Assembly (NCBI RefSeq): GCF_000716675.1
Contig: NZ_JNXT01000024.1
Location: forward strand, 1-64,000
Length of the DNA stretch: 64,000 nt
Source: Streptomyces alboflavus
GTDB taxonomy: Bacteria; Actinomycetota; Actinomycetes; Streptomycetales; Streptomycetaceae
Direction: 5' to 3'
This document shows, one piece after another, positions 49,039 to 61,538 of this stretch (position 1 is the stretch's first letter; the number at the start of each line of letters is the position of its first letter). A model generated the notes under the pieces. It did no database searches. It had not been told where the DNA came from and saw nothing but the letters and a program-made list of their open reading frames with translations. The translations under genes and the position numbers were made by a program.

Positions 49039-49254
49039 GGTCGTAACTCCCTGCGTGATGGTGCTGCCTGTGTCGAACGGCGGCTGCGCCGCGGGGTCGA
49101 CTGCCGGCTCCGCTGCGGGTGCCTCAGTCTACGTAAGGCCCAACGCGCGTCCAGTGTTGGGAGTTACACCCCACCCCGACACGCAAGCCCCATGATAAGC
49201 CGCGCACGGGGGCGCGTACTGAACATGGGGCTATGAGCGGGACAGCGGACAGGA

Positions 49255-49271
49255 CCGCCCCGAAAGGGCGG
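49255..49271 (-). terminator. Possible short terminator after secG
   Basis: CCGCCC / GGGCGG six-base stem with a five-base loop, 17 nt past the secG stop. Weak on its own. Confidence 0.4.
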
Positions 49272-49288
49272 GCGGCACCCGACTGCTG

Positions 49289-49525
49289 TCAGTTGTTGAC
49301 CTTCATCAGGATGCCGAGCACGACAATGCTCGCGAACCACAGCAGACCGACCACGACCGTGATGCGGTCGAGGTTGCGCTCGGCGACCGAGGAGCCACCG
49401 ACCGACGACTGCATGCCGCCACCGAACATGTCGGAAAGGCCGCCGCCCTTGCCCTTGTGCATCAGCACCAGCAGCATCAGCAGCAGGCTGAAGACGATCA
49501 GGGCGATCGAGAACCCCATAACCAC
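49289..49525 (-). CDS. secG: Preprotein translocase subunit SecG
   Basis: 78 aa. Start GTG 49525 (ATG two codons in) with GAGGAAG about 11 nt upstream. Two membrane helices (MGFSIALIVFSLLLMLLVLM; ITVVVGLLWFASIVVLGILM) flank the Gly-rich loop KGKGGGLSDMFGGGMQ, all SecG hallmarks. Part of SecYEG in the membrane. Confidence 0.93.
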   Translation of the reverse strand: MVMGFSIALIVFSLLLMLLVLMHKGKGGGLSDMFGGGMQSSVGGSSVAERNLDRITVVVGLLWFASIVVLGILMKVNN

Positions 49526-49660
49526 GGCTGGACCAACTTCCTCGGATCTGAATCGACGACGGGGCCCGAAGCTCTTCGGTGAGCACTGTGGCTCAGAGAA
49601 CAAGCCTCGGACCCCGCAAGGGTACGACGTATCGCCGCTAGCGCATACTCACTGGTCTCG

Positions 49661-50446
<786 letters not shown>

Positions 50447-50454
50447 GAGGGGTG

Positions 50455-51666
50455 TCAGTTCTCCAGTGCGGCGAGACCGGGGAGCGTCTTGCCCTCGAGG
50501 TATTCGAGGGAGGCGCCGCCGCCGGTCGAAATGTGACCGAATGCGTTCTCGTCGAAGCCTAGGTTGCGCACGGCCGCGGCTGAGTCGCCGCCGCCGACCA
50601 CGGTGAAGCCGTCGCAGTTGAGCAGGGCGCGGGCGACGGCCGAGGTGCCACCGGCGTAGTCAGGGTGCTCGGCGACGCCGACCGGGCCGTTCCAGAAGAC
50701 GGTCTCGGCGTCGGCGATCTTCGCGGCGAAGAGCTCGCGGCTCTTGGGGCCGATGTCCAGGCCCTCCATGTCCGCGGGGATCCGGTCCGCGTCGACGGTC
50801 TTGAAGTCGGCCGGGGCCTTCGTCTTCAGGTCGGGGAAGTCCGTGGCGACCAGGACGTCGACAGGCAGGACGAGCTCCACGCCGCTCTTCTCGGCGCGCT
50901 CCATGTACTCCGTGACAACCGGGATCTGGTCCTCCTGGAGGAGGGAGATGCCGACCTCGTACCCCTTGGCCTTGAGGAAGGTGTAGGCCATGCCGCCGCC
51001 GATCAGCAGCCGGTCGGCCTTGCCGAGCAGCTCGTCGATGACGGCGAGCTTGTCGGAGACCTTGGCGCCGCCGAGGATGACGGTGTACGGGCGCTTCACG
51101 TCCTCGGTGAGCTTCTTGAGGACGCCGACCTCGGTGGCGATCAAGTAGCCCGCGTAGTGCGGCAGCTTGCCCGGCAGGTCGTACACGGAGGCGTGCTTGC
51201 GGTGCACGGCGCCGAAACCGTCGCCTACGTAGACATCGGCCAGGGCCGCGAGCTGGTCGGCGAAGGCGCCGCGCTCGGCGTCGTCCTTGGCGGTCTCGCC
51301 CGCGTTGAAGCGCAGGTTCTCGATGACCGCGACCTGGCCGTCGGCGAGGTCGGCGACGGTGGCCTTGGCCGAGTCGCCGACCGTGTCGGTGGCGAACCGG
51401 ACGTCGGCACCCAGGAGTTCACCGATCCGCGCGGCGGCGGGGGCCAGCGAGAACGCCGGGTCCGGGGCACCCTTGGGGCGGCCCAGGTGCGAGGCGACGA
51501 CCACGCGGGCACCGGCGTCGGCGAGCGCCTTCACGGTGGGCAGGACCGCGCGGATGCGGCCGTCGTCGGTGATGGTCGTGCCGTCGAGCGGCACGTTGAG
51601 GTCGGCGCGGACGAAGACCCGCTTGCCTGCGACACCGTCGGCGAGAAGTTCGTCGATCGTCTTCAT
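50455..51666 (-). CDS. pgk: Phosphoglycerate kinase
   Basis: 403 aa. ATG 51666 ([10 protein letters not shown]) with CGGAG nine bases upstream. Motifs [31 protein letters not shown] and [13 protein letters not shown] (ATP-binding). Middle gene of gap-pgk-tpiA. Confidence 0.97.
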   Translation of the reverse strand: MKTIDELLADGVAGKRVFVRADLNVPLDGTTITDDGRIRAVLPTVKALADAGARVVVASHLGRPKGAPDPAFSLAPAAARIGELLGADVRFATDTVGDSAKATVADLADGQVAVIENLRFNAGETAKDDAERGAFADQLAALADVYVGDGFGAVHRKHASVYDLPGKLPHYAGYLIATEVGVLKKLTEDVKRPYTVILGGAKVSDKLAVIDELLGKADRLLIGGGMAYTFLKAKGYEVGISLLQEDQIPVVTEYMERAEKSGVELVLPVDVLVATDFPDLKTKAPADFKTVDADRIPADMEGLDIGPKSRELFAAKIADAETVFWNGPVGVAEHPDYAGGTSAVARALLNCDGFTVVGGGDSAAAVRNLGFDENAFGHISTGGGASLEYLEGKTLPGLAALEN

Positions 51667-51714
51667 GTAATAGGACTCCGTGACTGGGACTTCTTGAGGG
51701 GTGCTCACGCGCAA

Positions 51715-51752
51715 AGGGTCCGAACGGCGCGGCGCTGCGCTGTCCGGACCCT
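51715..51752 (-). other. Hairpin between gap and pgk
   Basis: 8-bp stem AGGGTCCG/CGGACCCT with a 22-nt loop in the 126-nt gap-pgk spacer. It could be a partial terminator or an RNA-processing site that lets gap be expressed more than pgk. No promoter was recognised for pgk. Confidence 0.4.
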
Positions 51753-51792
51753 GTGCTCACATCGAGATGCCTGGCTCTGAGACGTGGACCGC

Positions 51793-52992
<1,200 letters not shown>

Positions 52993-55953
52993 TCAGCGGC
53001 GCAGGTGGTCCAGTGCCTTGCCGATCAGCCGGGCCCGGTCGGCCGCGGCGGGGATGTGTTCGAGGCCGAAGCCGAGCAGCACGCTGTCACGCGCTGTGAT
53101 CGCGGCGTGGGACGTGTAGAGCTCGCCGGTGCGTGCCCAGTCGCCCGTGATATTGGGGCTTCCCGCCGGGGCCGGGGCGACGGCCCAGGTGCCGAGCGAG
53201 GACTCGAATCCCTCGGTCTCGGTGGGGGTCCCGCCGACGACCAGACGCGCGTTGTCGGCGAAGAGGCCGCGGCCGCCGCTGCCGGGGTCGGTGACGGCGC
53301 TGAGCGACACCTCCACCTTCTTGCCCGCGTAGGGGGCGAGGTCGAAGGCGACCTGCTTCCAGCCGCCGGAGGAGCCGGTGAAGCTGTTCCAGGCCCCGCT
53401 GCTGCCGCTCGCCGTGCAGCCGGTCGCGCCCTGCGTCAGATAGTGCTTGAGGAAGGGGTGGCCGTTGATGAAGAACCCGGCCGCGCACTGGGCGGGCACG
53501 GCGGCCGATGAGTTGCCGTTGGTGTCGGGCAGCGTGGTCCAGTCGTCGGCGCCCGTGGTGTGCGCCTCCAGCAGGCCGTGGTCGAAGCCCGGCTCCAGGT
53601 TCCAGTTGAGGGCGAGCCGCAGCTCCGGCTTGTCGGCGGCCGTGACGCCGGTCAGGTCGAAGGTGCGGGTGAGCCGCTTGTAGTCCCGGTCGGCGTGGGT
53701 CGCGGCGGCCATGCCCTGGCCCTCGAAGGGCGCGTAGGGGTTGCTGAGGCCGGGGTAGGAGCCGCCCGCCGCGCTCTTGAACTGCGGGAACTGAGGGGCG
53801 GGCAGGGTGTCGGAGGTGACGGTGAAGCGGCCCGCCTTGTCGAGCGGGTTGCCCTCGGCCGCGCCGAGCGCGCCGTCCGTCCCGGCGAGCGCGCCGGTGC
53901 CGCTGAAGCTCTTGGCGTCGGGTGCGGAGAGGCGTTCGTAGGCGCCGAGGTAGTACTGCGCGAAGTCGTCGGTGAGGGCCTCGCCGAGGTCGACGTCGCT
54001 GCCGGTGCGCTCGCCGGACTCGATCAGCTTGCCGCCCTCGTTGAGGTAGGCGCGCAGGGCGAGCTGGGTGGGCGCTCCGGGCACCGGGTCGCCGGTGTGG
54101 TGGACGACGGCGGAGAAGTGCGAGAGGACGCCGAGCGGGTGCGGGGCTCCCTGCTTGGCGACGTCCCACACGGCGGCCGGGCGGCCGTTCGCCTTCAGGG
54201 CGTCGACGTACTTCTGGGTCTGGGTGGCGGGTGCGCCTTCCTCGGCGACGACGAGGGTGCTCGCCTTGGGGCGTTCGGCGACGGTGTACGTGAAGTGCTC
54301 GCTCTGCGTGCGGCCCTTCTTGGTACGCCCGGTGAACCACACCTCGACCTTGTCACCCGCGCGGGCGCCCTCGACGTCGGCGCGGTACTGGTCGAAGTGC
54401 AGGTTGTCCTCGCCGCCGTAGGTCTCGCCGCCCTTCCAGGCCTTGAGCTTCTCGTCGTGCGTACGGCCGCCGTTGATGCGGTAGTTGAGCTCCTTGGCGC
54501 GCACCGACTTGCGGGCGGTGACGGCGACTTCCTGGTCCGCTCCGCGGGCGTAGGACGTGCTGAAGGTGTCGGGCGTGAAGTCGGGGGCCTTGATGCCGGT
54601 GACGGAGACCGGCTGGTCGGGGTGGAGCGCGGTCTCGGCGACGGCGAGCGCGAAGGGGACGTTCTTCGCGAACTCCTGCTGGATCAGCTTCTCGTCGTCG
54701 GGGAAGGTGAAGATGGACGCGCAGTCCTGGGGCCGCCAGGCGTCATTGGGGTCCACGTTCGACGCGGTCTGGCAGGTGGACATCTCCGGCGTGAACATCG
54801 GGATGCCGTTGACGTTGCCCGCGTGGCCGTCGGCCTCGCCGTTGGTGGTGTACAGCTCGGAGGACACCTGCGGGTGGTAGCCGGGGACCGCGGGCTTCTC
54901 GGGGGTGCCGGCGAGCGCCTTGTAGAGCACGTCGTCCGGGGTGGGGGTGGCGACCTGCCAGCCCACTCCGTAGAGGATCAGTTCGGCGGCGGAGTGGTAG
55001 TTGATGCCGTACTGGAAGCCGATGCGCTTCTGGAAGCGGTCGATGACCTTGGTCTCGGGCTCGGACATCGGTCCGGTGCCACGGTAGGTCTCCGAGGACG
55101 CGTCGGGCGAGGAGCCCTCGTTGTCGTAGCCCCACTTGTAGGCGAAGTTGCGGTTGAGGTCGACGCCGTCGCCGGGGGCGATCCTGCCGTCGCCGTCGAT
55201 GTCACGGAGGTTCTTGCGCCACTGCCGGTCGCCGTCGGCGGCGTGCGTGAAGTCGTAGCCGTCGGGGTTGGCGGAGAGCACGAACCACAGCTCGGTGGAG
55301 TTCACGAGCTTGGTGATCCGCTTGTTCTTGCCGTAGTTGTCGAGGTAGTGGTGCATCAGGCGGCGGGTCATCTCGGGGGTGATCCACTCGCGCGCGTGCT
55401 GGTTGGACATGTACAGGGTGGCGGGCTTGGAGCCGTCCTTGGACTTCTTGGCGTTCTTGGAGAGCTTGAGCGCGAGGATGTCCTTGCCCTGGACCGTCTT
55501 GCCGATGGAGACGACCTTGGTGAGGCCGGGGTGGGCCTGACCGGTCTTGACGATCTCCTCCTGGAGCCCACCCTTGCCGCTGTACGGCCTGAAGACGCCG
55601 TCCCCCGCGGCCTTCAGCTTCTTCGCCGTCGCCGCGGACACGCGGTGCTCGGTGAGGTCGATGCCCTTGCGCTCGATCGACTCGGCCTGGCCCTCGGTCA
55701 GGTACAGCTCGACGCGGCCGGTGCCGCTCTCGGGTGCCTGTCCGGCGAGTTCATGGGCGTCCTGCCCCGCCTCGACCAGGATCGGTATCTGCTTCTTGGT
55801 GACGTCGGCCTGGTAGACCTTGACGGCCGCCGGGTCGTCGTCGGCCGGAGACTTGGCCGGTCCGCTCGCCTGGGCGTGCGGTGCGGCGACGAGTCCGCCG
55901 ACGAGCAGTGCGCTCGCGGCGAGAATCGATCTCGCGCTCGCTCTTCGTCTCAT
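52993..55953 (-). CDS. Secreted M14-family zinc carboxypeptidase with large C-terminal region
   Basis: 986 aa, ATG 55953 with a G-rich ribosome site. Signal peptide at residues 1-30 (RRRASARSILAASALLVGG to AQA). A propeptide-like region of about 100 residues precedes the M14 domain (about 130-450): zinc ligands in MSNQHAREWITPE (H-x-x-E) and a later His in GINYHSAAELILYG; DLNRNFAYKWG is the substrate-binding Asn-Arg. The rest contains an immune inhibitor A/MAM-like beta-sandwich region with conserved WTTLPDTNGN and GWKQVAFDLAPYAGKKVEV, as in long actinobacterial extracellular carboxypeptidases. Exported to degrade proteins or peptides. Confidence 0.9.
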   Translation of the reverse strand: MRRRASARSILAASALLVGGLVAAPHAQASGPAKSPADDDPAAVKVYQADVTKKQIPILVEAGQDAHELAGQAPESGTGRVELYLTEGQAESIERKGIDLTEHRVSAATAKKLKAAGDGVFRPYSGKGGLQEEIVKTGQAHPGLTKVVSIGKTVQGKDILALKLSKNAKKSKDGSKPATLYMSNQHAREWITPEMTRRLMHHYLDNYGKNKRITKLVNSTELWFVLSANPDGYDFTHAADGDRQWRKNLRDIDGDGRIAPGDGVDLNRNFAYKWGYDNEGSSPDASSETYRGTGPMSEPETKVIDRFQKRIGFQYGINYHSAAELILYGVGWQVATPTPDDVLYKALAGTPEKPAVPGYHPQVSSELYTTNGEADGHAGNVNGIPMFTPEMSTCQTASNVDPNDAWRPQDCASIFTFPDDEKLIQQEFAKNVPFALAVAETALHPDQPVSVTGIKAPDFTPDTFSTSYARGADQEVAVTARKSVRAKELNYRINGGRTHDEKLKAWKGGETYGGEDNLHFDQYRADVEGARAGDKVEVWFTGRTKKGRTQSEHFTYTVAERPKASTLVVAEEGAPATQTQKYVDALKANGRPAAVWDVAKQGAPHPLGVLSHFSAVVHHTGDPVPGAPTQLALRAYLNEGGKLIESGERTGSDVDLGEALTDDFAQYYLGAYERLSAPDAKSFSGTGALAGTDGALGAAEGNPLDKAGRFTVTSDTLPAPQFPQFKSAAGGSYPGLSNPYAPFEGQGMAAATHADRDYKRLTRTFDLTGVTAADKPELRLALNWNLEPGFDHGLLEAHTTGADDWTTLPDTNGNSSAAVPAQCAAGFFINGHPFLKHYLTQGATGCTASGSSGAWNSFTGSSGGWKQVAFDLAPYAGKKVEVSLSAVTDPGSGGRGLFADNARLVVGGTPTETEGFESSLGTWAVAPAPAGSPNITGDWARTGELYTSHAAITARDSVLLGFGLEHIPAAADRARLIGKALDHLRR

Positions 55954-56077
55954 GAGCCCCCCCTTGCAGTTGTCCGGCACGTTTGTGCGCGAACGCCAGG
56001 CTCGTCACGCTTCATGATCATGTCAATACGGCGGGTGAGGGGTTCCCTGGCCGGATCAGGGGGCTGTGCGGGCATGA

Positions 56078-56114
56078 CGAAGCCGCCGGGGCCTGGGGGC
56101 CACCGGCGGCTTCG
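56078..56114 (-). terminator. Terminator of the uvrC-whiA operon
   Basis: 12-bp perfect stem (56078-56089 with 56103-56114), 92 nt past the whiA stop and before the carboxypeptidase gene. Confidence 0.7.
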
Positions 56115-56205
56115 GGGGTTTACGGAGGCGTCAGGGGAGCGCGCCTCGGGCCACTGCGTCCGCGACGGCCACGCCTCGGACAGCCATGCCTCACGCAGCC
56201 CCGCC

Positions 56206-57195
56206 TCAGACGACCATGTTGTCGGCGAGCTCCTCGCTCAGGTTGGACTCCGTGCCGGGGATGCCGAGGTCCTGCGCCCGCTTGTCGGCCATGGCGAGCA
56301 GGCGGCGGATGCGGCCCGCGACGGCGTCCTTGGTCAGGGGCGGGTCGGCGAGCGCGCCCAGCTCCTCCAGGGAGGCCTGCTTGTGCTCCATGCGCAGCCG
56401 GCCCGCGGCCGCGAGGTGCTCGGGCACCTCCTCGCCCAGGATCTCCAGGGCGCGCTGCACCCGGGCGCCCGCGGCGACGGCGGCACGGGCCGAGCGGCGC
56501 AGGTTGGCGTCGTCGAAGTTGGCGAGGCGGTTGGCGGTGGCGCGGACCTCGCGCCGCATCCGCCGCTCCTCCCAGGCGAGCACCGACTCATGGGCGCCGA
56601 GCCGGGTCAGCAGGGCCCCGATGGCGTCCCCGTCCCGGACGACGACGCGGTCCACGCCGCGCACCTCACGGGCCTTCGCGGCGATCTGCAGCCGCCGGGC
56701 CGCGCCGACCAGCGCGAGCGCCGCCTCCGGGCCCGGGCAGGTCACCTCCAGGGAGGAGGAGCGGCCGGGCTCGGTCAGCGAGCCGTGCGCGAGGAAGGCG
56801 CCGCGCCAGGCCGCCTCGGCGTCGCAGGTGGCCCCCGAGACCACCTGCGGGGGCAGGCCGCGGATGGGCCGGCCGCGGCCGTCCACCAGGCCGGTCTGGC
56901 GGGCCAGCTGATCGCCGCCCGCGACCACCCGAACGACGTAGCGCGAGCCGCGGCGCAGGCCGCCGGGGGCCATCACGATCAGCTCCGAGCTGTGCCCGAA
57001 GATCTCCAGGATGTCCCGCTTGAGGCGGCGCGCCGCCATCGCGGTGTCCAGCTCCGCCTCGATCACGATCCGGCCGCTCACCAGGTGCAGACCGCCCGCG
57101 AACCGCAGGATCGACGAGACCTCTGCTTTTCTGCAGCAGGTCCGGGTGACGGGGAGCCGGGAGATCTCGTCCTTCACCGCTGCCGTCATCGCCAT
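56206..57195 (-). CDS. whiA: Sporulation regulator WhiA
   Basis: 329 aa. N-terminal LAGLIDADG-homing-endonuclease-like fold lacking the catalytic acidic residues ([57 protein letters not shown]), then a C-terminal HTH ([28 protein letters not shown]). With WhiB it controls sporulation septation in streptomycetes. Starts overlap the yvcK-type gene end by 10 nt (57186-57195), indicating translational coupling. Confidence 0.97.
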   Translation of the reverse strand: MAMTAAVKDEISRLPVTRTCCRKAEVSSILRFAGGLHLVSGRIVIEAELDTAMAARRLKRDILEIFGHSSELIVMAPGGLRRGSRYVVRVVAGGDQLARQTGLVDGRGRPIRGLPPQVVSGATCDAEAAWRGAFLAHGSLTEPGRSSSLEVTCPGPEAALALVGAARRLQIAAKAREVRGVDRVVVRDGDAIGALLTRLGAHESVLAWEERRMRREVRATANRLANFDDANLRRSARAAVAAGARVQRALEILGEEVPEHLAAAGRLRMEHKQASLEELGALADPPLTKDAVAGRIRRLLAMADKRAQDLGIPGTESNLSEELADNMVV

Positions 57196-58202
57196 GGGCC
57201 GATCCTTCCATGCATCCGAAAAATACGGTCGTACGCGGCGGCCAGCAGCTCCGGGTCGTGCTTGGGGCTGCCGTCCTGGCGGGCCACCGGCGCCAGCTCC
57301 ACCGTGGCGCCGAACCGCTTGGCGGCGTCGGTCAGTGATCCACGGTCGGGCACGGCGGCCTCGTCGGCCAGCACCACGTCCAGGGCGAGTTTAGGGGCGT
57401 GTCGGGCCAAAACCTCCAAATGACGCTGCGGAGAGAACCCCTCGGTTTCTCCGGGTTGCGGCGCGAGGTTCAGCGAGAGGACCCGGCGGGCCTTGGTCTC
57501 GGTGAGCGCGTCGAGGAGCTCGGGCACGAGCAGGTGCGGGATCACCGAGGAGAACCAGGATCCGGGGCCGAGAACCACCCAGTCGGCGTCAAGGACGGCG
57601 GCGACGGCCTCCGGCACGGCCGGGGGGTCCTGCGGGACGACGTGCACGGACTGCACCTCGCCCGGGGTGAGCGCGACCGTGGCCTGGCCGCGGACGGTGT
57701 CCACGTCGTCGGGGCGGTCCGGGTCGTGGCCCTTGACCAGCGCCTGGAGCTCCAGCGGCACGGCGGACATGGGCAGCACCCGGCCCTGCGCGCCGAGCAG
57801 CCTGCCGACCAGGTCCAGAGCCTGGACGTGATCGCCGAGCTGTTCCCACAGGGCGACGATCAGGAGATTGCCCACCGCGTGCTCGTGCAGGTCGCCGCGG
57901 GACTGGAAGCGGTGCTGGATGACGCGGGACCAGGTCTGGCCCCAGTCGTCGTCGCCGCAGAGCGCGGCGAGCGCCTTGCGCAGGTCGCCGGGTGGCAGCA
58001 CGCCCAGCTCGGCGCGCAGCCGCCCGCTGGAGCCGCCGTCGTCGGCGACCGTCACCACGGCGGTGAGGTCGCCGGTGATGCGGCGCAGCGCGGCGAGCGA
58101 CGCGGACAGGCCCATGCCGCCGCCGAGGGCGACGACCTTGGGCTGGGTGCCCCGCTTGCGGCCCAGGCGGTTCAGGCGGAGCACCCGGCGGTTGGGCTTC
58201 AT
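57186..58202 (-). CDS. yvcK: YvcK/CofD-like UDP-sugar-binding regulator
   Basis: 338 aa, ATG 58202. Motifs [20 protein letters not shown] and [31 protein letters not shown] define the YvcK type, with [22 protein letters not shown] further on. Cytoplasmic; family members bind UDP-sugars and influence cell-wall metabolism. Overlaps rapZ (ATGA) and whiA. Confidence 0.95.
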   Translation of the reverse strand: MKPNRRVLRLNRLGRKRGTQPKVVALGGGMGLSASLAALRRITGDLTAVVTVADDGGSSGRLRAELGVLPPGDLRKALAALCGDDDWGQTWSRVIQHRFQSRGDLHEHAVGNLLIVALWEQLGDHVQALDLVGRLLGAQGRVLPMSAVPLELQALVKGHDPDRPDDVDTVRGQATVALTPGEVQSVHVVPQDPPAVPEAVAAVLDADWVVLGPGSWFSSVIPHLLVPELLDALTETKARRVLSLNLAPQPGETEGFSPQRHLEVLARHAPKLALDVVLADEAAVPDRGSLTDAAKRFGATVELAPVARQDGSPKHDPELLAAAYDRIFRMHGRIGPWR

Positions 58203-59134
58203 TCGCGCCCCATGTCCCGGTGGACGAGGACGGTCTCGATCCCGGCGGCGGTCAGTCGGGCCGCCAGCTTCTCGGACGTGGCGACGGAGCGGTGCTTGCC
58301 GCCCGTGCAGCCCACGGCGATGGTCACGTACCGCTTGCCCTCGCGGCGGTAGCCCGCGGCGATCAGCTGGAGGAGTTCGGTGTAGCGGTCGAGGAACTCC
58401 TTGGCGCCGGGCTGGTTGAAGACGTACGCCGACACCTCCTCGTTGAGCCCGGTGTAGGGGCGCAGCTCGGGGACCCAGTGCGGGTTGGGCAGGAAGCGCA
58501 TGTCGACGACGAGGTCGGCGTCGACCGGCAGGCCGTACTTGAACCCGAAGGACATGACCGTGGCCCGCAGCTCGGGCTCCTCGTCGCCCGCGAACTGGGC
58601 GTCCATCTTGGCGCGCAGCTCGTGCACGTTCAGGCTGGAGGTGTCGATGACCAGGTCGGCGTCGCCGCGCAGCTCGCGCAGGAGCTCGCGCTCGGCCTCG
58701 ATGCCGTCGACGATGCGGCCGTCGCCCTGCAGCGGGTGCGGGCGGCGCACCGACTCGAAGCGGCGCACCAGGGCGTCGTCGGAGGACTCCAGGAACACGA
58801 TGCGCCGGGTGACGTGCTTGGACTCCAGGTCCGCGAGGGACTGGCGCAGGTTGTCGAAGAAGCGGCGGCCACGGACGTCGACGACGACCGCGATGCGCGC
58901 GACATTGCCCTGGGAGCGGGCGCCCAGCTCCACCATGGTGGGGATCAGCGCGGGCGGCAGGTTGTCGACGACGAACCAGCCGAGGTCCTCCAGGCACTTG
59001 GCCGCCGTGGAGCGGCCCGCGCCGGACATCCCGGAGATGATCACCAGCTCGGGGATGGCCGCCTCCGCGGCTTCGCCCGGTTCGATGGTCGTGCCCGTAC
59101 TCACTTGTTCTCCGCCTTCGTCGTGCTCGCTCAT
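58199..59134 (-). CDS. rapZ: RapZ/YvcJ-type RNA-binding nucleotide-binding protein
   Basis: 311 aa. Walker [15 protein letters not shown], Walker B-like [12 protein letters not shown], and the C-terminal family block [22 protein letters not shown]. An acidic N-terminal extension of 28 residues is species-specific. Overlaps uvrC and yvcK by 4 nt each. Confidence 0.95.
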   Translation of the reverse strand: MSEHDEGGEQVSTGTTIEPGEAAEAAIPELVIISGMSGAGRSTAAKCLEDLGWFVVDNLPPALIPTMVELGARSQGNVARIAVVVDVRGRRFFDNLRQSLADLESKHVTRRIVFLESSDDALVRRFESVRRPHPLQGDGRIVDGIEAERELLRELRGDADLVIDTSSLNVHELRAKMDAQFAGDEEPELRATVMSFGFKYGLPVDADLVVDMRFLPNPHWVPELRPYTGLNEEVSAYVFNQPGAKEFLDRYTELLQLIAAGYRREGKRYVTIAVGCTGGKHRSVATSEKLAARLTAAGIETVLVHRDMGRE

Positions 59135-61326
59135 GTCTCCATCCCCCGTCGTGTCCGTGCGGCGCCCACGCGCGTGGGCGCCTCGCTGTCGGTCGGGGCC
59201 CCGGTCGTGTCGGGCCCGTCGCCGTGCGGGTCTCCCGCCTGTGCGGGATCCTCGCCACCGCCGGACGAGTCTCCCGCCTGTGCGGAATGCCCGCCGCCGT
59301 CGGACGAGTCTCCCGCGTGCGCGGGCTGCTCGCCGTGGTCGGAGTCACCCGCCGTCGCGGGTTCCTCCTCTTCCATGATCTCTCCAGTCGCGGTGTTCAC
59401 CGCGGGGGCCGCCGGGGCGGCCTGGGCGAAGGCCGCCAGGACGGCCTCCGCCGTCTTGCGGCCTATGCCCGGGACCTCGCAGATCTGGTCGATGGTCGCG
59501 GACCGGAGTTTCTTCACCGAACCGAAGTGCTTGATCAGTGTCTGCTTGCGAGCCTCGCCCAGGCCGGGCACGGCGTCCAAGGGGCTCGCCTTGAAGCGCT
59601 TGGTCCGCTTCGACCGCTGGTAGGTGATCGCGAACCGGTGCGCCTCGTCGCGCACCCGCTGGAGCAGATAGAGCCCCTCGCTGGTGCGCGGCAGGATCAC
59701 CGGGTCGTCCTCGCCCGGCACCCAGACCTCTTCGAGGCGCTTGGCGAGGCCGCAGACGGCGATGTCGTCGATGCCGAGGTCGTCGAGGGCCCGCTGGGCG
59801 GCGGCGACCTGCGGCTGACCGCCGTCGACGACGACGAGCTGCGGCGGGTACGCGAACTTCTTGGGCCGCCCGTCCTCCTCGGTGAGGCTCTCCTGCGCCT
59901 CCTCGGGGGACCACTCCCCCGTCTTCTCCTTCTCGGCGAGATACCGCCGGAAGCGCCGAGTCAGCACCTCGTGCATGGAGCGGACGTCGTCCTGCCCCTC
60001 GAAGCCTTTGATCTGGAAGCGGCGGTACTCGCTCTTGCGGGCGAGGCCGTCCTCGAAGACGACCATGGAGGCGACGACGTCGTCGCCCTGGAGGTGCGAG
60101 ATGTCGTAGCACTCGATGCGCAGGGGCGCGCTGTCGAGCTCCAGGGCCGTGGCGATCTCCTCCAGGGCGCGGGAGCGGGTCGTGAGGTCGGAGGCGCGCT
60201 TGGTCTTGTGCAGCATGAGGGATTGCTGGGCGTTGCGCGCGACGGTCTCCATGAGGGCCTTCTTGTCGCCGCGCTGCGGGATGCGCAGCGACACGTTCGA
60301 CCCGCGGCGCTGGGTCAGCCACTCCTGCACCGGCTCGACGGGGTCGGGCAGGGCGGGGACGAGCACCTCCTTGGGGACGGCGTCGCCCGTCTCCTCTCCA
60401 TAGAGCTGCTGCAGCGCGTGTTCCACGAGGTCGGCCGTGGTGACCGCCTCGACCTTGTCGGTGACCCAGCCGCGCTGGCCGCGCACGCGTCCGCCGCGCA
60501 CGTGGAAGATCTGGACGGCGGCCTCCAGCTCGTCCTCGGCGACGGCGATCAGGTCGGCGTCGGTGGCGTCGGCGAGGACGACGGCGCTCTTCTCCATCGC
60601 CTTCCTGAGGGCGTCTATGTCGTCGCGCAGCCGGGCCGCGCGCTCGTACTCCATCTCCTCGGCGGCGTCCGTCATCTGCCGCTCCAGGCGCCGGATGTAC
60701 GTCCCCGTGCGGCCGGTCATGAACTCGCAGAAGTCCTCGGCCAGTTCACGGTGCTCCTCGGCGGAGACCCGGTCCACGCAAGGCGCCGAGCACTTGCCGA
60801 TGTAGCCGAGGAGGCAGGGGCGGCCGGTGCGGGCGGCGTTCTTGAAGACTCCGGCGGAGCAGGTGCGCACGGGGAACACGCGCAGGAGCAGGTCCACGGT
60901 GTCGCGGATCGCCCACGCGTGGCCGTAGGGGCCGAAGTAGCGCACGCCCTTCTTCTTCTGACCGCGCATCACCTGCACGCGCGGGAACTGCTCGTTCATC
61001 GTCACCGCGAGGTACGGGTAGCTCTTGTCGTCGCGGTACTTGACGTTGAAGCGCGGGTCGTACTCCTTGATCCAGGTGTACTCCAGCTGGAGCGCGGCGG
61101 TCTCCGTGGCGACGACGGTCCACTCCACGGACGCCGCCGTCGTCACCATCGTGGCCGTGCGCGGGTGCAGGTTCGCCAGGTCCTGGAAGTAGCTCGCCAG
61201 GCGCTGGCGCAGGCTCTTGGCCTTCCCGACGTAGATCACCCGGCGGTGCTCGTCGCGGAATTTGTAGACCCCCGGCGAGTCGGGGATCTGTCCCGGCTTG
61301 GGGCGGTAGCTGGAAGGGTCGGCCAT
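59131..61326 (-). CDS. uvrC: Excinuclease UvrC with repeat-rich C-terminal extension
   Basis: 731 aa. GIY-YIG nuclease ([27 protein letters not shown]), UVR motif ([25 protein letters not shown]), RNase-H-like endonuclease ([24 protein letters not shown]) and HhH pair ([30 protein letters not shown]). After about residue 640 comes an acidic tail of 13-residue units (AGDS-x-x-GG-x-x-x-AQ pattern) encoded by near-perfect 39-bp repeats at about 59226-59350. The nuclease core is complete, so repair function is expected to be intact. First gene of the operon. Confidence 0.95.
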   Translation of the reverse strand: MADPSSYRPKPGQIPDSPGVYKFRDEHRRVIYVGKAKSLRQRLASYFQDLANLHPRTATMVTTAASVEWTVVATETAALQLEYTWIKEYDPRFNVKYRDDKSYPYLAVTMNEQFPRVQVMRGQKKKGVRYFGPYGHAWAIRDTVDLLLRVFPVRTCSAGVFKNAARTGRPCLLGYIGKCSAPCVDRVSAEEHRELAEDFCEFMTGRTGTYIRRLERQMTDAAEEMEYERAARLRDDIDALRKAMEKSAVVLADATDADLIAVAEDELEAAVQIFHVRGGRVRGQRGWVTDKVEAVTTADLVEHALQQLYGEETGDAVPKEVLVPALPDPVEPVQEWLTQRRGSNVSLRIPQRGDKKALMETVARNAQQSLMLHKTKRASDLTTRSRALEEIATALELDSAPLRIECYDISHLQGDDVVASMVVFEDGLARKSEYRRFQIKGFEGQDDVRSMHEVLTRRFRRYLAEKEKTGEWSPEEAQESLTEEDGRPKKFAYPPQLVVVDGGQPQVAAAQRALDDLGIDDIAVCGLAKRLEEVWVPGEDDPVILPRTSEGLYLLQRVRDEAHRFAITYQRSKRTKRFKASPLDAVPGLGEARKQTLIKHFGSVKKLRSATIDQICEVPGIGRKTAEAVLAAFAQAAPAAPAVNTATGEIMEEEEPATAGDSDHGEQPAHAGDSSDGGGHSAQAGDSSGGGEDPAQAGDPHGDGPDTTGAPTDSEAPTRVGAARTRRGMET
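59226..59350. repeat. 39-bp in-frame tandem repeats in the uvrC 3' end
   Basis: Two 39-nt units starting GTCTCCCGCCTGTGCGG at about 59232 and 59271, a third shorter unit at about 59310 and a diverged one after it. They encode the acidic 13-residue repeats of the UvrC tail. Confidence 0.8.
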
Positions 61327-61471
61327 GTCGGACAGCCTACTGGCGGGGTGTGACAGTCAGTGTCTGCGGCTGGGTGGTGCCGTGATGGCGGGCCTCGTGC
61401 TCCGCGGGCCTCGCGGACCGCCGATCCGACCGCGCTGCGGGGCTCCCCGCGCCGGGCCGACCGCTGAAAGT

Positions 61472-61509
61472 CCCCACCCGCCCGCCCTGTGAAGGGCGGG
61501 CGGGTGGGG
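61472..61509. terminator. 16-bp perfect hairpin between uvrC and the secreted pair
   Basis: Arms 61472-61487 and 61494-61509, loop TGTGAA, all C/G pairs except one A-T. It follows the minus-strand membrane-protein gene by 30 nt and so probably terminates that two-gene unit. Confidence 0.88.
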
Positions 61510-61538
61510 GGATGTCCCGGCCGGAGGCCGGGACCGGC

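Noticed and set aside
49526..49660. Possible tRNA in the secG-tpiA spacer
   Set aside because: No T-loop GTTCRA motif or cloverleaf pairing could be found.
53560..57423. A 1287-codon open frame antisense to the carboxypeptidase and whiA
   Set aside because: Same GC-driven artefact; it spans two genes and a terminator and has low-complexity composition.
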